Assembly (NCBI RefSeq): GCF_014204795.1
Contig: NZ_JACHMB010000001.1
Span: 6,832,501-6,896,500 of the forward strand
Direction: 5' to 3'
DNA: 64,000 bases
Source of the DNA: Nonomuraea jabiensis
Lineage (GTDB): Bacteria; Actinomycetota; Actinomycetes; Streptosporangiales; Streptosporangiaceae
Positions 47,884 to 56,775 of this stretch are shown here, piece by piece. The notes beneath the pieces were generated by a model that was not told the origin of the DNA, made no database searches, and worked only from the letters and a program-made list of their open reading frames with translations. Numbering within the stretch: position 1 is the stretch's first letter; each line of letters begins with the position of its first letter. Position numbers and translations under genes: made by a program.

Positions 47884-49532
47884 GCGAGCTGAACGCCGTG
47901 CCCAAGGCCATCGCCGGGCCGTCGACCTTCCTCGACGACCGCCTGGGCGGGGCCAATTTCCTCAAGCGCAACCTGCGCAAGATCTTCCCGGACCACTGGT
48001 CGTTCCTGCTGGGCGAGATCGCGCTCTACTCCTTCGTCATCCTGCTGCTGACCGGTACGTTCCTGACGTTCTGGTTCAAGCCCAGCATGATGGAGGTCGC
48101 CTACGACGGCTCGTACGCGCCGCTCAAGGGCGTCATGATGTCGGAGGCCTACGCGTCGTCGCTGGAGATCAGCTTCGACGTCCGGGGTGGTCTGCTCATC
48201 CGGCAGATGCACCACTGGGCGGCCCTGATGTTCGTGGCCGGCATGATGGTCCACATGCTGCGGGTGTTCTTCACGGGCGCCTACCGCAAGCCGCGCGAGC
48301 TCAACTGGATCATCGGCGTGCTGCTGCTGACGCTGGCGCTCGCCGAGGGCCTGACCGGCTACTCGCTCCCCGACGACCTGCTCTCCGGCGCCGGTCTGCG
48401 GATCACCGAGGGCGTGGCGATCTCGCTGCCGCTGGTCGGCACGTACATCACGTTCTTCCTGTTCGGCGGGGAGTATCCGGGTGAGGATGTCGTCGCCCGG
48501 TTCTACTCGCTGCACATCCTGCTCATCCCGGGCATCCTGCTGGCGCTGATCTCGGCTCACATGGTGCTCATGTGGGTGCAGAAGCACACGCAGATGCCGG
48601 GCAAGGGGCGCAACAACCACAACGTGGTGGGCGCGCCGTTCTACCCGGCCTTCATGGCGAAGGCGGGGGCGTACTTCCTGTTCACGCTGGCCACGGTGGC
48701 GGGTCTGGCGACGTTCACCCAGATCAACCCGATCTGGCTGTTCGGCCCCTACACGCCCGCGGACGTGTCGGCGGGTTCGCAGCCCGACTTCTACATGGGC
48801 TTCCTGGAAGGCGCGCTGCGCATCATGGTGCCGTGGGAGATCAACCTCTTCGGCACCGCCCATGCCGGCACCCTGCCGCTGAGCGTGATCATCCCGGCGC
48901 TGGTGCCGATGGGCATCATCATGACGGGCCTGGCGCTCTACCCGTTCCTCGAACGCTGGGTGACGGGCGACAACCGCGAGCACCACATCGCGGACCGGCC
49001 GCGCAACAACCCGCACCGCACCTCGATCGGCATGGCGGCCATCGCGTTCTACGGCGTGCTGTGGCTGCTGGGCGCCAACGACGAGATCTCGGCGAACTTC
49101 CACATCAGCCTCAACGTGACGACGTACGCCGGCCGGGTGCTGGTCTTCGTCGCGCCGGCGCTGGCGTACATCATCACCTACCGCATCTGCCTCGGCCTGC
49201 AGCGCTCCGACGCCGCGGTCGTCTCGCACGGCGTGGAGTCGGGCGTCATCAAGCGGCTGCCGCACGGTGAGTTCATCGAGGTCCACACGCCGCCGTCGGA
49301 CGACATCGAGGCCCACATGCGGGGCAAGGAGCCGGTGGCGATGCTGCCGGTGGCCGAGGACACCGCGGGCATCCCGCCGAAGGGCATGCGCGGCCCGCTC
49401 GGCAAGCTCCGCGCCCGCATGTCGAAGGCGTACGGCGGGGAGAAGATCCCGCTGGACGAGGGGCACGGGCACGAGGAAGAGCACGCCGCCATCGGTTCCG
49501 GTGGCGAGGACGACCGCAGCCTCACGCACTGA
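47880..49532 (+). CDS. qcrB: Cytochrome b subunit of the bc1 complex
   Basis: This 550-residue membrane protein has heme ligands in MHHWAALMFVAGMMVHM and SLHILLIPGILLALISAHM, and a PDFY quinol-site motif in place of PEWY. A long hydrophilic C-terminal extension follows the helices, typical of actinobacteria. It is the last gene of the operon, before a hairpin. Confidence 0.97.
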   Translation: MSELNAVPKAIAGPSTFLDDRLGGANFLKRNLRKIFPDHWSFLLGEIALYSFVILLLTGTFLTFWFKPSMMEVAYDGSYAPLKGVMMSEAYASSLEISFDVRGGLLIRQMHHWAALMFVAGMMVHMLRVFFTGAYRKPRELNWIIGVLLLTLALAEGLTGYSLPDDLLSGAGLRITEGVAISLPLVGTYITFFLFGGEYPGEDVVARFYSLHILLIPGILLALISAHMVLMWVQKHTQMPGKGRNNHNVVGAPFYPAFMAKAGAYFLFTLATVAGLATFTQINPIWLFGPYTPADVSAGSQPDFYMGFLEGALRIMVPWEINLFGTAHAGTLPLSVIIPALVPMGIIMTGLALYPFLERWVTGDNREHHIADRPRNNPHRTSIGMAAIAFYGVLWLLGANDEISANFHISLNVTTYAGRVLVFVAPALAYIITYRICLGLQRSDAAVVSHGVESGVIKRLPHGEFIEVHTPPSDDIEAHMRGKEPVAMLPVAEDTAGIPPKGMRGPLGKLRARMSKAYGGEKIPLDEGHGHEEEHAAIGSGGEDDRSLTH

Positions 49533-49556
49533 CACCACCTCTTCGCCACATACGGC

Positions 49557-49589
49557 ACGGGCCCGGACGACACGTTCGTCCGGGCCCGT
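49557..49589 (+). terminator. Terminator hairpin after qcrB
   Basis: ACGGGCCCGGACGA and its exact complement form a 14-bp stem 24 bp after the qcrB stop. There is no T-run. The remaining sequence to 49824 holds no recognisable gene. Confidence 0.65.
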
Positions 49590-49824
49590 CGCCGTCTGCG
49601 GCCCCGCACGGGCGGGGAGCGTCGTCACAGGGCTCGCACGAGGTGGCGGAGGGCCCGCGCACCCTGGCGCATCCGGAGGGTCGGCTCACCGATCGAAGGC
49701 ACGGCTGAGAGAAGGGCCGGCCAGAGGTGGCGCGGCCGGGCGCCAGAAGTCGCCCCTGCTGCGGGTGCTCAGCCCAAAAGGTCCCGAGGCGGCGGATGCG
49801 GCGGGGTGGAGTCAGCCCGTGGGG

Positions 49825-50112
49825 TCAGTCGGCCTCGGGGAAGCCGATGGAGAAGGCGGCGTCCAGGTCGTGCTTGGAGTAGGCGCGGAAGGCGATGTGC
49901 GTCTCCGTGTGCAGCACGCCGGCCACCTTGTTGATCCGCCCGGGGACCACCTCGGCGATCTCCTCGTAGGCCGCCACCCGCACCATCGCCAGCAGGTCGT
50001 ATTCGCCGGTGATGGAGTAGACCTCGCTGACCCCCTGGATCTCGGCGATCGTCTGGGCGACCTCCGGGATCCGGTCTACCTCTGCATTGATGTGGACGAT
50101 AGCCGTGACCAT
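49825..50112 (-). CDS. Stand-alone Lrp/AsnC ligand-binding (RAM) domain
   Basis: This 95-residue protein is just the AsnC-type effector domain without the DNA-binding helix-turn-helix. It includes the typical GEYDLLAMVRV and RINKVAGVLHTETH pattern. Such single-domain proteins oligomerise and may bind amino acids or modulate full-length Lrp proteins. It starts 17 bp after the nuclease gene and is probably in its operon. Confidence 0.9.
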   Translation of the reverse strand: MVTAIVHINAEVDRIPEVAQTIAEIQGVSEVYSITGEYDLLAMVRVAAYEEIAEVVPGRINKVAGVLHTETHIAFRAYSKHDLDAAFSIGFPEAD

Positions 50113-50129
50113 GCATCAACTCTATCGTT

Positions 50130-51854
50130 TCACCTCAAAGGTCGCCCCTCCCGATTGCGGGGCTGATCAAGGTGGCGGTACGCCAGGTCGATGCGGGCCT
50201 TGTGACGGGCGGCACCCCAAGCGGGCAGGCTCCACTCGCCGTCCACCTCCACCAGCCGCACCCCGGGCGACTCCAGCCAGCGCAGGATGCACTCGGTCTC
50301 CTCGGCGCTGGCCGCGTGGATCGGGCCGGCGCCCGGGATGACCGCCTCGGCGGTGGCCGTCAGGGAGGCGATGAAAGGGGTCGGATGGGTGCCTTTCGGC
50401 ATCACTCCGGCCGCCGCCAGCCGCCCGTACCGGATGACGTGGATGTCCCATCCGCCGCCGAACGCCGGGCTGGCGGCCACCAGCTGGGGGATGCGCGTGA
50501 TGGCGCTCAGGCGCTGCATGCGGGCCGCCGTACGGACGAAGGACGCCAGCCGGTCGCGGTCGACCGACGCCTCCTCGTAGCGCTGCTCCACCGACAGCCG
50601 CTCCATGCGCGCCGACACGGCGCTGAAGACGGGCGAGGCGTCGAGCGTCATGGCCCGGCGCGCGCTCTCCGCGTGGATCGCGTATTCCTCCGGGCTCTCC
50701 CTGCCCTCGCAGGGCGCGCCGCAGCGGCCCATCTCGTGGAGCACGCAGGCCGCCCGCCGGGTGCGCACCGTGAGGGGCTGGGTGCACTGGCGCAGGGGGA
50801 CCGCCTCGTGCAGGGCGATGCGGGCCTCGTCGGCCAGCCGGGCGCTGCCGAACGGGCCGAGGTAGGTGGCCCCGTCGTCCTTGAGCTCGCGGACGATCGA
50901 CAGCCGGGGGAACGCCTCGGTGGTGAGCTTGAGCCAGACCACCTTCTCGGGGAAGCGGGAACGGCGGTTGTAGCGCGGCTTGGCGCCGCCGATCAGGCGC
51001 AGCTCCCGCACCTCCGCCTCCAGGGCGGTCGCGCAGACGATGTGGCGTACCCGCTCGGCGATGCCGATCATCTCGCGGATGCGGGGGCGGGTCTCGCCCG
51101 CGGTGAAGTAGGAGCGCACGCGGTTGCGCAGGTTGGTGCTCTTGCCGATGTAGAGGACCTCGCCGCGCTCGTCCTCGAAGAAGTAGACCCCGGGGGCGTG
51201 CGGCACCGACTCGGCCAGGTGGCGCTTGCGCTGCTGCTCCGGCGTGGGGGCGCGGACGAACGACTTGAGCTCCTCGAGCGTGTGCACCTGGAACGAGCCG
51301 GCCCGCTCGATCAGCCCGTGCAGCACGTCGACGGTGGCCCTGGCGTCCTGCAGGGCGCGGTGGCACGGCTCGGTGGGGCTGCGGAAGAACCTGGCCAGCG
51401 TGGCCAGCTTGGCGTTGGGCACCTCGTCGCGGGTCAGCACGCGGCGGGCCAGGTCGACGGTGTCGACGACCGGATTGGCCGGCGGGGGATAGCCGTGCGC
51501 GGCGCAGGCGGCCTTGACGAAGCGGGTGTCGAAGCCGGCGTTGTGGGCCACCAGCGTGGCCCCGCGGATGAACTCCAGGAAGCTCGGCAGCACCGCCTCG
51601 ATCCGCGGCGCGGCCACCACCATCGCGTCGGTGATGCCGGTCAGCACGGAGATGAACGGCGGGATCGGCCCCCCGGGGTCGACCAGCGTCGAGAACTCGC
51701 CCAGCACCTCGCCCGCCCGCACCTTGACCGCGCCGATCTCGGTGATGGCGTCGTCGGACGGGGCGCCGCCGGTCGTCTCGAGGTCGAACACGACGAACGT
51801 GACCTGGCTCAGCGGAGTGCCGAGCTCGTCGAGAGTGCCTTGAACCGCGTCCAC
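50130..51854 (-). CDS. DEDDh exonuclease fused to GIY-YIG nuclease
   Basis: This 574-residue protein has a DnaQ/epsilon-like 3'-5' exonuclease (about 15-180; FDLETTG, HNAGFDTRF, HRALQDA) followed by a UvrC-like GIY-YIG domain (about 205-285; PGVYFFEDERGEVLYIGKS) and a UvrC-like middle region with CxxxxxxRCxxPCxG. It lacks UvrC's helix-hairpin-helix end. It matches M. tuberculosis Rv2191, also near the qcr cluster, from memory. It probably works in DNA repair. The start at GTG 51854 is tentative. Confidence 0.88.
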   Translation of the reverse strand: MDAVQGTLDELGTPLSQVTFVVFDLETTGGAPSDDAITEIGAVKVRAGEVLGEFSTLVDPGGPIPPFISVLTGITDAMVVAAPRIEAVLPSFLEFIRGATLVAHNAGFDTRFVKAACAAHGYPPPANPVVDTVDLARRVLTRDEVPNAKLATLARFFRSPTEPCHRALQDARATVDVLHGLIERAGSFQVHTLEELKSFVRAPTPEQQRKRHLAESVPHAPGVYFFEDERGEVLYIGKSTNLRNRVRSYFTAGETRPRIREMIGIAERVRHIVCATALEAEVRELRLIGGAKPRYNRRSRFPEKVVWLKLTTEAFPRLSIVRELKDDGATYLGPFGSARLADEARIALHEAVPLRQCTQPLTVRTRRAACVLHEMGRCGAPCEGRESPEEYAIHAESARRAMTLDASPVFSAVSARMERLSVEQRYEEASVDRDRLASFVRTAARMQRLSAITRIPQLVAASPAFGGGWDIHVIRYGRLAAAGVMPKGTHPTPFIASLTATAEAVIPGAGPIHAASAEETECILRWLESPGVRLVEVDGEWSLPAWGAARHKARIDLAYRHLDQPRNREGRPLR

Positions 51855-51929
51855 GTTCCAAGACCATAGAGAGGGGGACCGACAGGAACGAATAACCATC
51901 GCTCTTGATCCTTAGTTACCCTTCCCTGT

Positions 51930-53435
51930 ATGTCCTCGGGAAGACTTGCCGGCCGCTATGCCCTGTTGCGCCCGCTCGGCGCCGGTGGCATGGGGAAGGT
52001 GTGGCTGGCCAGGGATGAGATGCTCGATCGCGAGGTCGCGGTCAAGGAGCTCACGCTGGCCGAGGGCATGTCGCCCAAGGAGCGCTCCGACTCGGTGATG
52101 CGGGCCGTGCGCGAGGCGCAGGCCACGGCGCGGCTGCGCCATCCCGGCATCGTGGCCCTGCACGACGTGGTCGTCGAGCAGGATCGGCCCTGGCTGGTCA
52201 TGGAGCTGCTGAGGGGCCGCACGCTGGGCGACACGGTCCGCGAGTTCGGACCCATGCCGGCTGATCATGCCGCGCGCGTCGGCGCCGACGTGCTGGAGGC
52301 GTTGATCGCGGCGCACGCGCTGGGGATGCAGCACCGCGACGTCAAGCCGGGCAACGTGTTCCTGACCGAGAGCGGGCGGGTGGTCCTCACCGACTTCGGC
52401 ATCGCCCGCCAGGAGGGCCAGGCCACGCTCACCGAGCAGGGGCTGATGATCGGCTCGCCCGGGTTCATCGCGCCCGAGCGGCTGGCCGGCGAGCCGGGCG
52501 GGCCCGCCAGCGACGTGTGGTCGCTCGGCGCCACGCTCTACGTCGCGCTGACGGGCGCGCCGGCCTACGAGGGGTCGGCGGCGCACAGGGTGCGGGCCAC
52601 GCTCACGGAGCCCGTACCGGTCGCTCCCGGGCCGCTGGGGCCGCTGCTGGCGGCCATGATGGCGCACCAGCCGGCCGCCCGCCCCGACGCCCGGGTGATC
52701 GTGTCCGCGCTCCGGCAGGTGGCCGCCGGCGGGCAGGCCCCGCAACTGCCCGTCAACCAGGACGTGACCGCGCCGACCAGGGTCAGGCGGCGCGGCAGGC
52801 CCGCGATCTGGATCGCCGCGGCGACGGCGCTCGTGCTCGGCGCGGGCGGCGCGACCGCCTTCCTCCTCCTCAGGGACCGGCCGGGCGCGGCGCCGGCCGC
52901 GTTCACCGTGCCCATGGACGTGTGCAAGCTGATCAGCCAGGAGGAGGTGGGCGTGCTGCTGCGCACGCAGAGCCCGCCCAAGGCGCAGGCGAGCTCCGAC
53001 GGCGAGGGCCCCAAGTGCGGCTGGACGGTCGCCAACACCGGGGTGGGCCTGCAGGTGCAGAAGGACTCCGACACCGTCGACCCGTGGTCGATGACCCCGG
53101 CCACGGCCGGCGCGCTCTTCAAGGGCCAGCAGCGCTGGTGGACGAGGACCGGCACGGTCGACTGGACCTGGGACGAGATCGGCGCCAAGACCTCGCAGCG
53201 GGCCACGCGCACCCCGGTCCGCGAGATCGCCGGGGTCGGCGAGGAGGCGTTCGGCTTCGAGCTGAAGGGGCCCACGGGCCGCATGCACACCGCCCAGGTC
53301 TACTACCGCCTGGCCAACCTGGTGGTCACCGTGCAGTTCACCACCCTCGCGGACAAGCCCACCGACGAGGAGATCAAGCAGCGGGCGCTGAGAGCGGCGC
53401 AGACGAGCGAGCGGGCGTTGCGCAATGCCGGATGA
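51930..53435 (+). CDS. Transmembrane Ser/Thr protein kinase
   Basis: The 501-residue protein has an N-terminal kinase domain (about 8-265; GAGGMG loop, Lys39, HRDVKPGN at 135-142, DFG at 155-157), a transmembrane helix (about 291-314) and an extracellular domain with cysteines near 332 and 358. There are no PASTA repeats. The ectodomain is shared with the next two proteins. The next gene overlaps its end by 11 bp. Confidence 0.93.
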   Translation: MSSGRLAGRYALLRPLGAGGMGKVWLARDEMLDREVAVKELTLAEGMSPKERSDSVMRAVREAQATARLRHPGIVALHDVVVEQDRPWLVMELLRGRTLGDTVREFGPMPADHAARVGADVLEALIAAHALGMQHRDVKPGNVFLTESGRVVLTDFGIARQEGQATLTEQGLMIGSPGFIAPERLAGEPGGPASDVWSLGATLYVALTGAPAYEGSAAHRVRATLTEPVPVAPGPLGPLLAAMMAHQPAARPDARVIVSALRQVAAGGQAPQLPVNQDVTAPTRVRRRGRPAIWIAAATALVLGAGGATAFLLLRDRPGAAPAAFTVPMDVCKLISQEEVGVLLRTQSPPKAQASSDGEGPKCGWTVANTGVGLQVQKDSDTVDPWSMTPATAGALFKGQQRWWTRTGTVDWTWDEIGAKTSQRATRTPVREIAGVGEEAFGFELKGPTGRMHTAQVYYRLANLVVTVQFTTLADKPTDEEIKQRALRAAQTSERALRNAG

Positions 53436-54864
53436 CCTCTATCTGCTGGCCGGCCGCTACCGTCTCATCGAGCGGCTCGGACAGGGCGGCGCGGGCACGG
53501 TGTGGCGCGCCATCGACGAGATCCTCGACCGCCAGGTCGCGGCCAAGCAGGTACGCGTGCCGGAGGGGCTCACGCCGCGGGAGCGGGCGGAGTTCGCCGA
53601 CAACGCGATCCACGAGGCCAGGTCGGCCGGACGGCTGCGCGACCCGGCCATCGTGCTGGTGCACGACGTCGTCCTGGAGGGCGGCCAGCCGTGGATCATC
53701 ATGGACCTGGTCTCCGGCCGCTCGCTGGACAAGGTGATCAAGGAGCAGGGGCCGCTGCCGCCCGGGTTCGTGGCCGCGGTCGGGCTGCGCGTGCTGTCGG
53801 CGCTGGAGGTCGCCCACGCCCACGGGATGCTCCACCAGGACGTCAAGCCCGCGAACATCCTGCTCGACTTCGACGGCTCCGCCATGCTCACCGACTTCGG
53901 CATCGCGACGCCGATGGGGGGTCAGGGCGGCAGGTTCGGCGGCGCGGGCTCGCCCGGCTACATGGCGCCCGAGCGGCTCAACGAGCAGCCGTCGAGCCCG
54001 GCGTCCGACCTGTGGTCGCTCGGCGCCAGCCTCTACACCGCGGTGGAGGGCCGGGCGCCGTTCGAGCGGGCGTTGCCGGCGGCGGTGACGGCGGCGGTGC
54101 TGCTGCACGAGCCGCCGTTCCCGGCCAGGGCGGGCCGCGACTTCGGCGGCCTGCTCATGGCCATGCTCGCCAAGGACCCGGCGGCCCGGCCCACGGCGGC
54201 CCAGGTCCGCCAGGCGCTGGGCGCCCTGGCCGGGCCCGCCCCCGTGCCCCGGCGCCGCCGATGGCTGGTGCCCGCCGTGCTCGCCGCCGCCGTGGCGCTG
54301 GGCGCGGGCGGCTGGTACGCCGTGGGCGCGCTGCGCGGCGAGCCCGAGATCGGGAAGTTCGCCACGGCGCCCGATCCCTGCAAGCTGCTCACCGACGAGC
54401 AGGCCGCCAAGATCATGAAGGCCAAGCCGGCGCGCGAGGCCACCCGGCCGGGCGAGTGCCAGTGGATCCTCCGTGACGGCGGGGAGGACGGCCGCCGCCG
54501 CATCGTCGTCCGCGCCTGGGCGGAGCGGCCCGACGGCGATCTCGGCGGCACCCAGGTGGCGCAGCGCCGCTTCGCCAGCGAGAAGACCAGCCGCGCCGGC
54601 GCGGAGGGCACGGTGATGCGGGAGATCCGCGGCTCGGTCTCCGACGTCCCGGGGATCGGGGAGTCGGCGATCATCCAGAACAGCTTCAAGGCCTATATCA
54701 ACAGCGACGCCACGGGCTGGTCGGACAGCACGGTGCTCTTCCGTACGAGCAACGTGCTCGGCGAGGTGGTCTGGCACCGCGAGAACGTCCCGGTCAGCGA
54801 CCCGGCGGACAAGGAGCCCGCCCTCGCCGTCGCCCGCCTGGTCTCGGCGGTCCTTTCCAAGTGA
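53425..54864 (+). CDS. Transmembrane Ser/Thr protein kinase, HQD variant
   Basis: This 479-residue paralogue of the preceding kinase has GQGGAGTVW, Lys41, a catalytic loop HQDVKPAN (137-144; Gln replaces the Arg of HRD) and DFG at 157-159. A transmembrane helix lies near 275-297 and a similar ectodomain starts DPCKLLTDEQAAKIM. Lack of the Arg means activation-loop control probably differs, but the catalytic Asp and Lys remain. The overlap suggests co-expression with the first kinase. Confidence 0.92.
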   Translation: MPDDLYLLAGRYRLIERLGQGGAGTVWRAIDEILDRQVAAKQVRVPEGLTPRERAEFADNAIHEARSAGRLRDPAIVLVHDVVLEGGQPWIIMDLVSGRSLDKVIKEQGPLPPGFVAAVGLRVLSALEVAHAHGMLHQDVKPANILLDFDGSAMLTDFGIATPMGGQGGRFGGAGSPGYMAPERLNEQPSSPASDLWSLGASLYTAVEGRAPFERALPAAVTAAVLLHEPPFPARAGRDFGGLLMAMLAKDPAARPTAAQVRQALGALAGPAPVPRRRRWLVPAVLAAAVALGAGGWYAVGALRGEPEIGKFATAPDPCKLLTDEQAAKIMKAKPAREATRPGECQWILRDGGEDGRRRIVVRAWAERPDGDLGGTQVAQRRFASEKTSRAGAEGTVMREIRGSVSDVPGIGESAIIQNSFKAYINSDATGWSDSTVLFRTSNVLGEVVWHRENVPVSDPADKEPALAVARLVSAVLSK

Positions 54865-55005
54865 GCGCCGTCCGGGGTGAGCGCCGTCGAAGTGGGCGCC
54901 GCCTGGGAGGGGGCGCTGCCAGAATGGGCGAGAGTGCTGCAAGCACCTTGCAAGGGGGATGACTAGCATGTTTCCCCGCAAGTCAGGGCAACCCCAGGAG
55001 TCCCA

Positions 55006-56565
55006 GTGAACCCCGGTAGCGAGTGGGAGCCGTCCACCACCCCTTACCAGGTGCCGGGCAGGCGCTTCGAGCCGCGCACCCAGCCGCCCAACCAGCCTCC
55101 GACGCTGCCTCCGATGCCGCCACCGATGCCGCCGTCACCGCCGCCGCCCCGGCGGCCCGCCTGGCTGCTGCCCACGCTGGCCGCCGCCATCGTGGTGCTG
55201 GTCGCGCTGGGCGGGGTGGGCGCGTACTTCGTGGTCAGCAAGGTCTCGCGCCCCTCCCAGCCGCCCGTGGCGCAGAGCGAGCGGCCGTCGCGGGCCGCTT
55301 CCTCGGCGCCCGTCGGCCTGGACGTGTGCGCCATGCTGCCCGCGGAGGAGGCCGACCGGCTGGTGCCCGGCGCGACCGTCACGAAGTCCTCCAGGGACGG
55401 TGAGTACACGGTCTCCTTCAACTGCTCATGGGTGAACCGGCGCATCTCGTTCGGCGAGTTCTGGCGCAGCAGGGAGATCGAGGTCAGGATCGACCAGCAC
55501 AAGGCCGACGGCGCCAAGACCGGCCGGGCCATGGCGCAGAACTCGTACGAGGTCGACTACGGCGGCGACAGGTACGCCGCGACCGCCAAGCCCTCGCACA
55601 AGCCCGACGAGAAGGAGTACATCTCCCCGATCAAGGAGCTCCAGGGCGTCGGTGACGCCGCGCACGCCCAGTACACCTGGCGCCGCAGCGGCAAGCTGCT
55701 GTGGTACTCCTTCGGCCAGGCCAACGCCCGGGTCGGCGACATGACGATCGAGATCAAGTACCAGGCGGGCCAGCAGCGCAAGGACGCGCAGATCCTGACC
55801 AACGAGACCACGCAGTCGATCACCGAGGACAACGCGATCCGCGAGGTCAGCCGGCTGGCCGGGTTCTTCACCAAGGGCATGGCGGCCTGGCAGGCGCAGC
55901 ACCCGAACGTGCTGGCCGAGCCGGAGCCGTCGCAGGCCCCCGCCTCGCCGAGTGCGAGCGCGACGCCCTCGCCGACCGTCCTGGCCGCCTTCCCCGCAGA
56001 GTGCGGGGCCGTGACAGAGGTGGCCACGCGGCTCGTGCCCGAGCCCACCACCAGGGCGCGCGGCACCGCGGCCGGCTCCGACGCCCAGACCGAGTGCCGC
56101 TGGCTCAACCTGGACGTGCCCGGCGCGGGCGAGGGGATCAAGAAGATCCGCAGCGTCCTGATCACCGTGCACCGGTTCACCAACCGGGCGGGCGCCGCCG
56201 ACGAGTCTGCGGCCGTGAGCTACTACGCCAGCGAGCGGGGCGGCGACAAGGGGTTCGAGAAGTCGTCCATCGGCGGCATCTCCTGGGGCGAGCTCACCGA
56301 TCTCAAGGGGATGGGCGACCAGGCGTACCAGCAGTTCATCCAGAACCGGCACAGCCGCGAGGTCTCCGCGTCCACGGGCACGGTGCTGATGCGCAAGGGC
56401 TCGGTGGTCGTCAGGGTCGACTTCTCCGGCCACCAGCGGCCCGAGAAGGAGCCGGCCACCTCGCCCAAGGTCGTGTTCATGCCGGAGAAGGAGGCGATGG
56501 ACGGCGTGGTCACCGTGGCCGAGGCGTTCATGGCCCAGCTGACGAAGCAGCCTGCGGGCAGCTAG
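55006..56565 (+). CDS. Kinase-less membrane protein with duplicated kinase-type ectodomain
   Basis: The 519-residue protein has a Pro-rich cytoplasmic segment (about 1-50), one transmembrane helix (about 52-78) and two extracellular units. The first begins near 104 (DVCAMLPAEEADRLV, with a Cys-Ser-Trp later), and the second near 335 (ECGAVTEVATRLV, with Cys-Arg-Trp later). A Pro/Ser/Ala-rich linker separates them. The pattern repeats the ectodomain starts of the two upstream kinases (VCKLISQEEV and PCKLLTDEQA). It has no kinase domain, so it may be a co-receptor or decoy. GTG 55006 follows CAGGAG. Confidence 0.82.
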   Translation: MNPGSEWEPSTTPYQVPGRRFEPRTQPPNQPPTLPPMPPPMPPSPPPPRRPAWLLPTLAAAIVVLVALGGVGAYFVVSKVSRPSQPPVAQSERPSRAASSAPVGLDVCAMLPAEEADRLVPGATVTKSSRDGEYTVSFNCSWVNRRISFGEFWRSREIEVRIDQHKADGAKTGRAMAQNSYEVDYGGDRYAATAKPSHKPDEKEYISPIKELQGVGDAAHAQYTWRRSGKLLWYSFGQANARVGDMTIEIKYQAGQQRKDAQILTNETTQSITEDNAIREVSRLAGFFTKGMAAWQAQHPNVLAEPEPSQAPASPSASATPSPTVLAAFPAECGAVTEVATRLVPEPTTRARGTAAGSDAQTECRWLNLDVPGAGEGIKKIRSVLITVHRFTNRAGAADESAAVSYYASERGGDKGFEKSSIGGISWGELTDLKGMGDQAYQQFIQNRHSREVSASTGTVLMRKGSVVVRVDFSGHQRPEKEPATSPKVVFMPEKEAMDGVVTVAEAFMAQLTKQPAGS

Positions 56566-56575
56566 GCGGACCCGG

Positions 56576-56604
56576 CCGAGAAGGGGCGTGGCGCCCCTTC
56601 TCGG
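56576..56604 (+). terminator. Hairpin after the kinase cluster
   Basis: CCGAGAAGGGGCG-TGG-CGCCCCTTCTCGG is a 13-bp perfect hairpin 10 bp past the stop codon, with no T-run. The next 170 bp to 56775 hold no gene that I can recognise. Confidence 0.75.
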
Positions 56605-56775
56605 TGACGGACGTGCGCGGGAAACATCCTCCTGACGGATCATCCTGTCAACGGTTAATGGAGCTGCAACCCGCTTGCAAGCGCGACAAATACCTTTATG
56701 TCTTGCAGGACCTGAGCCGCGCGATCATGTTTGTCCAGTACAGGGGCATGGGCAAACCGAGGGGGATCACGCGGC

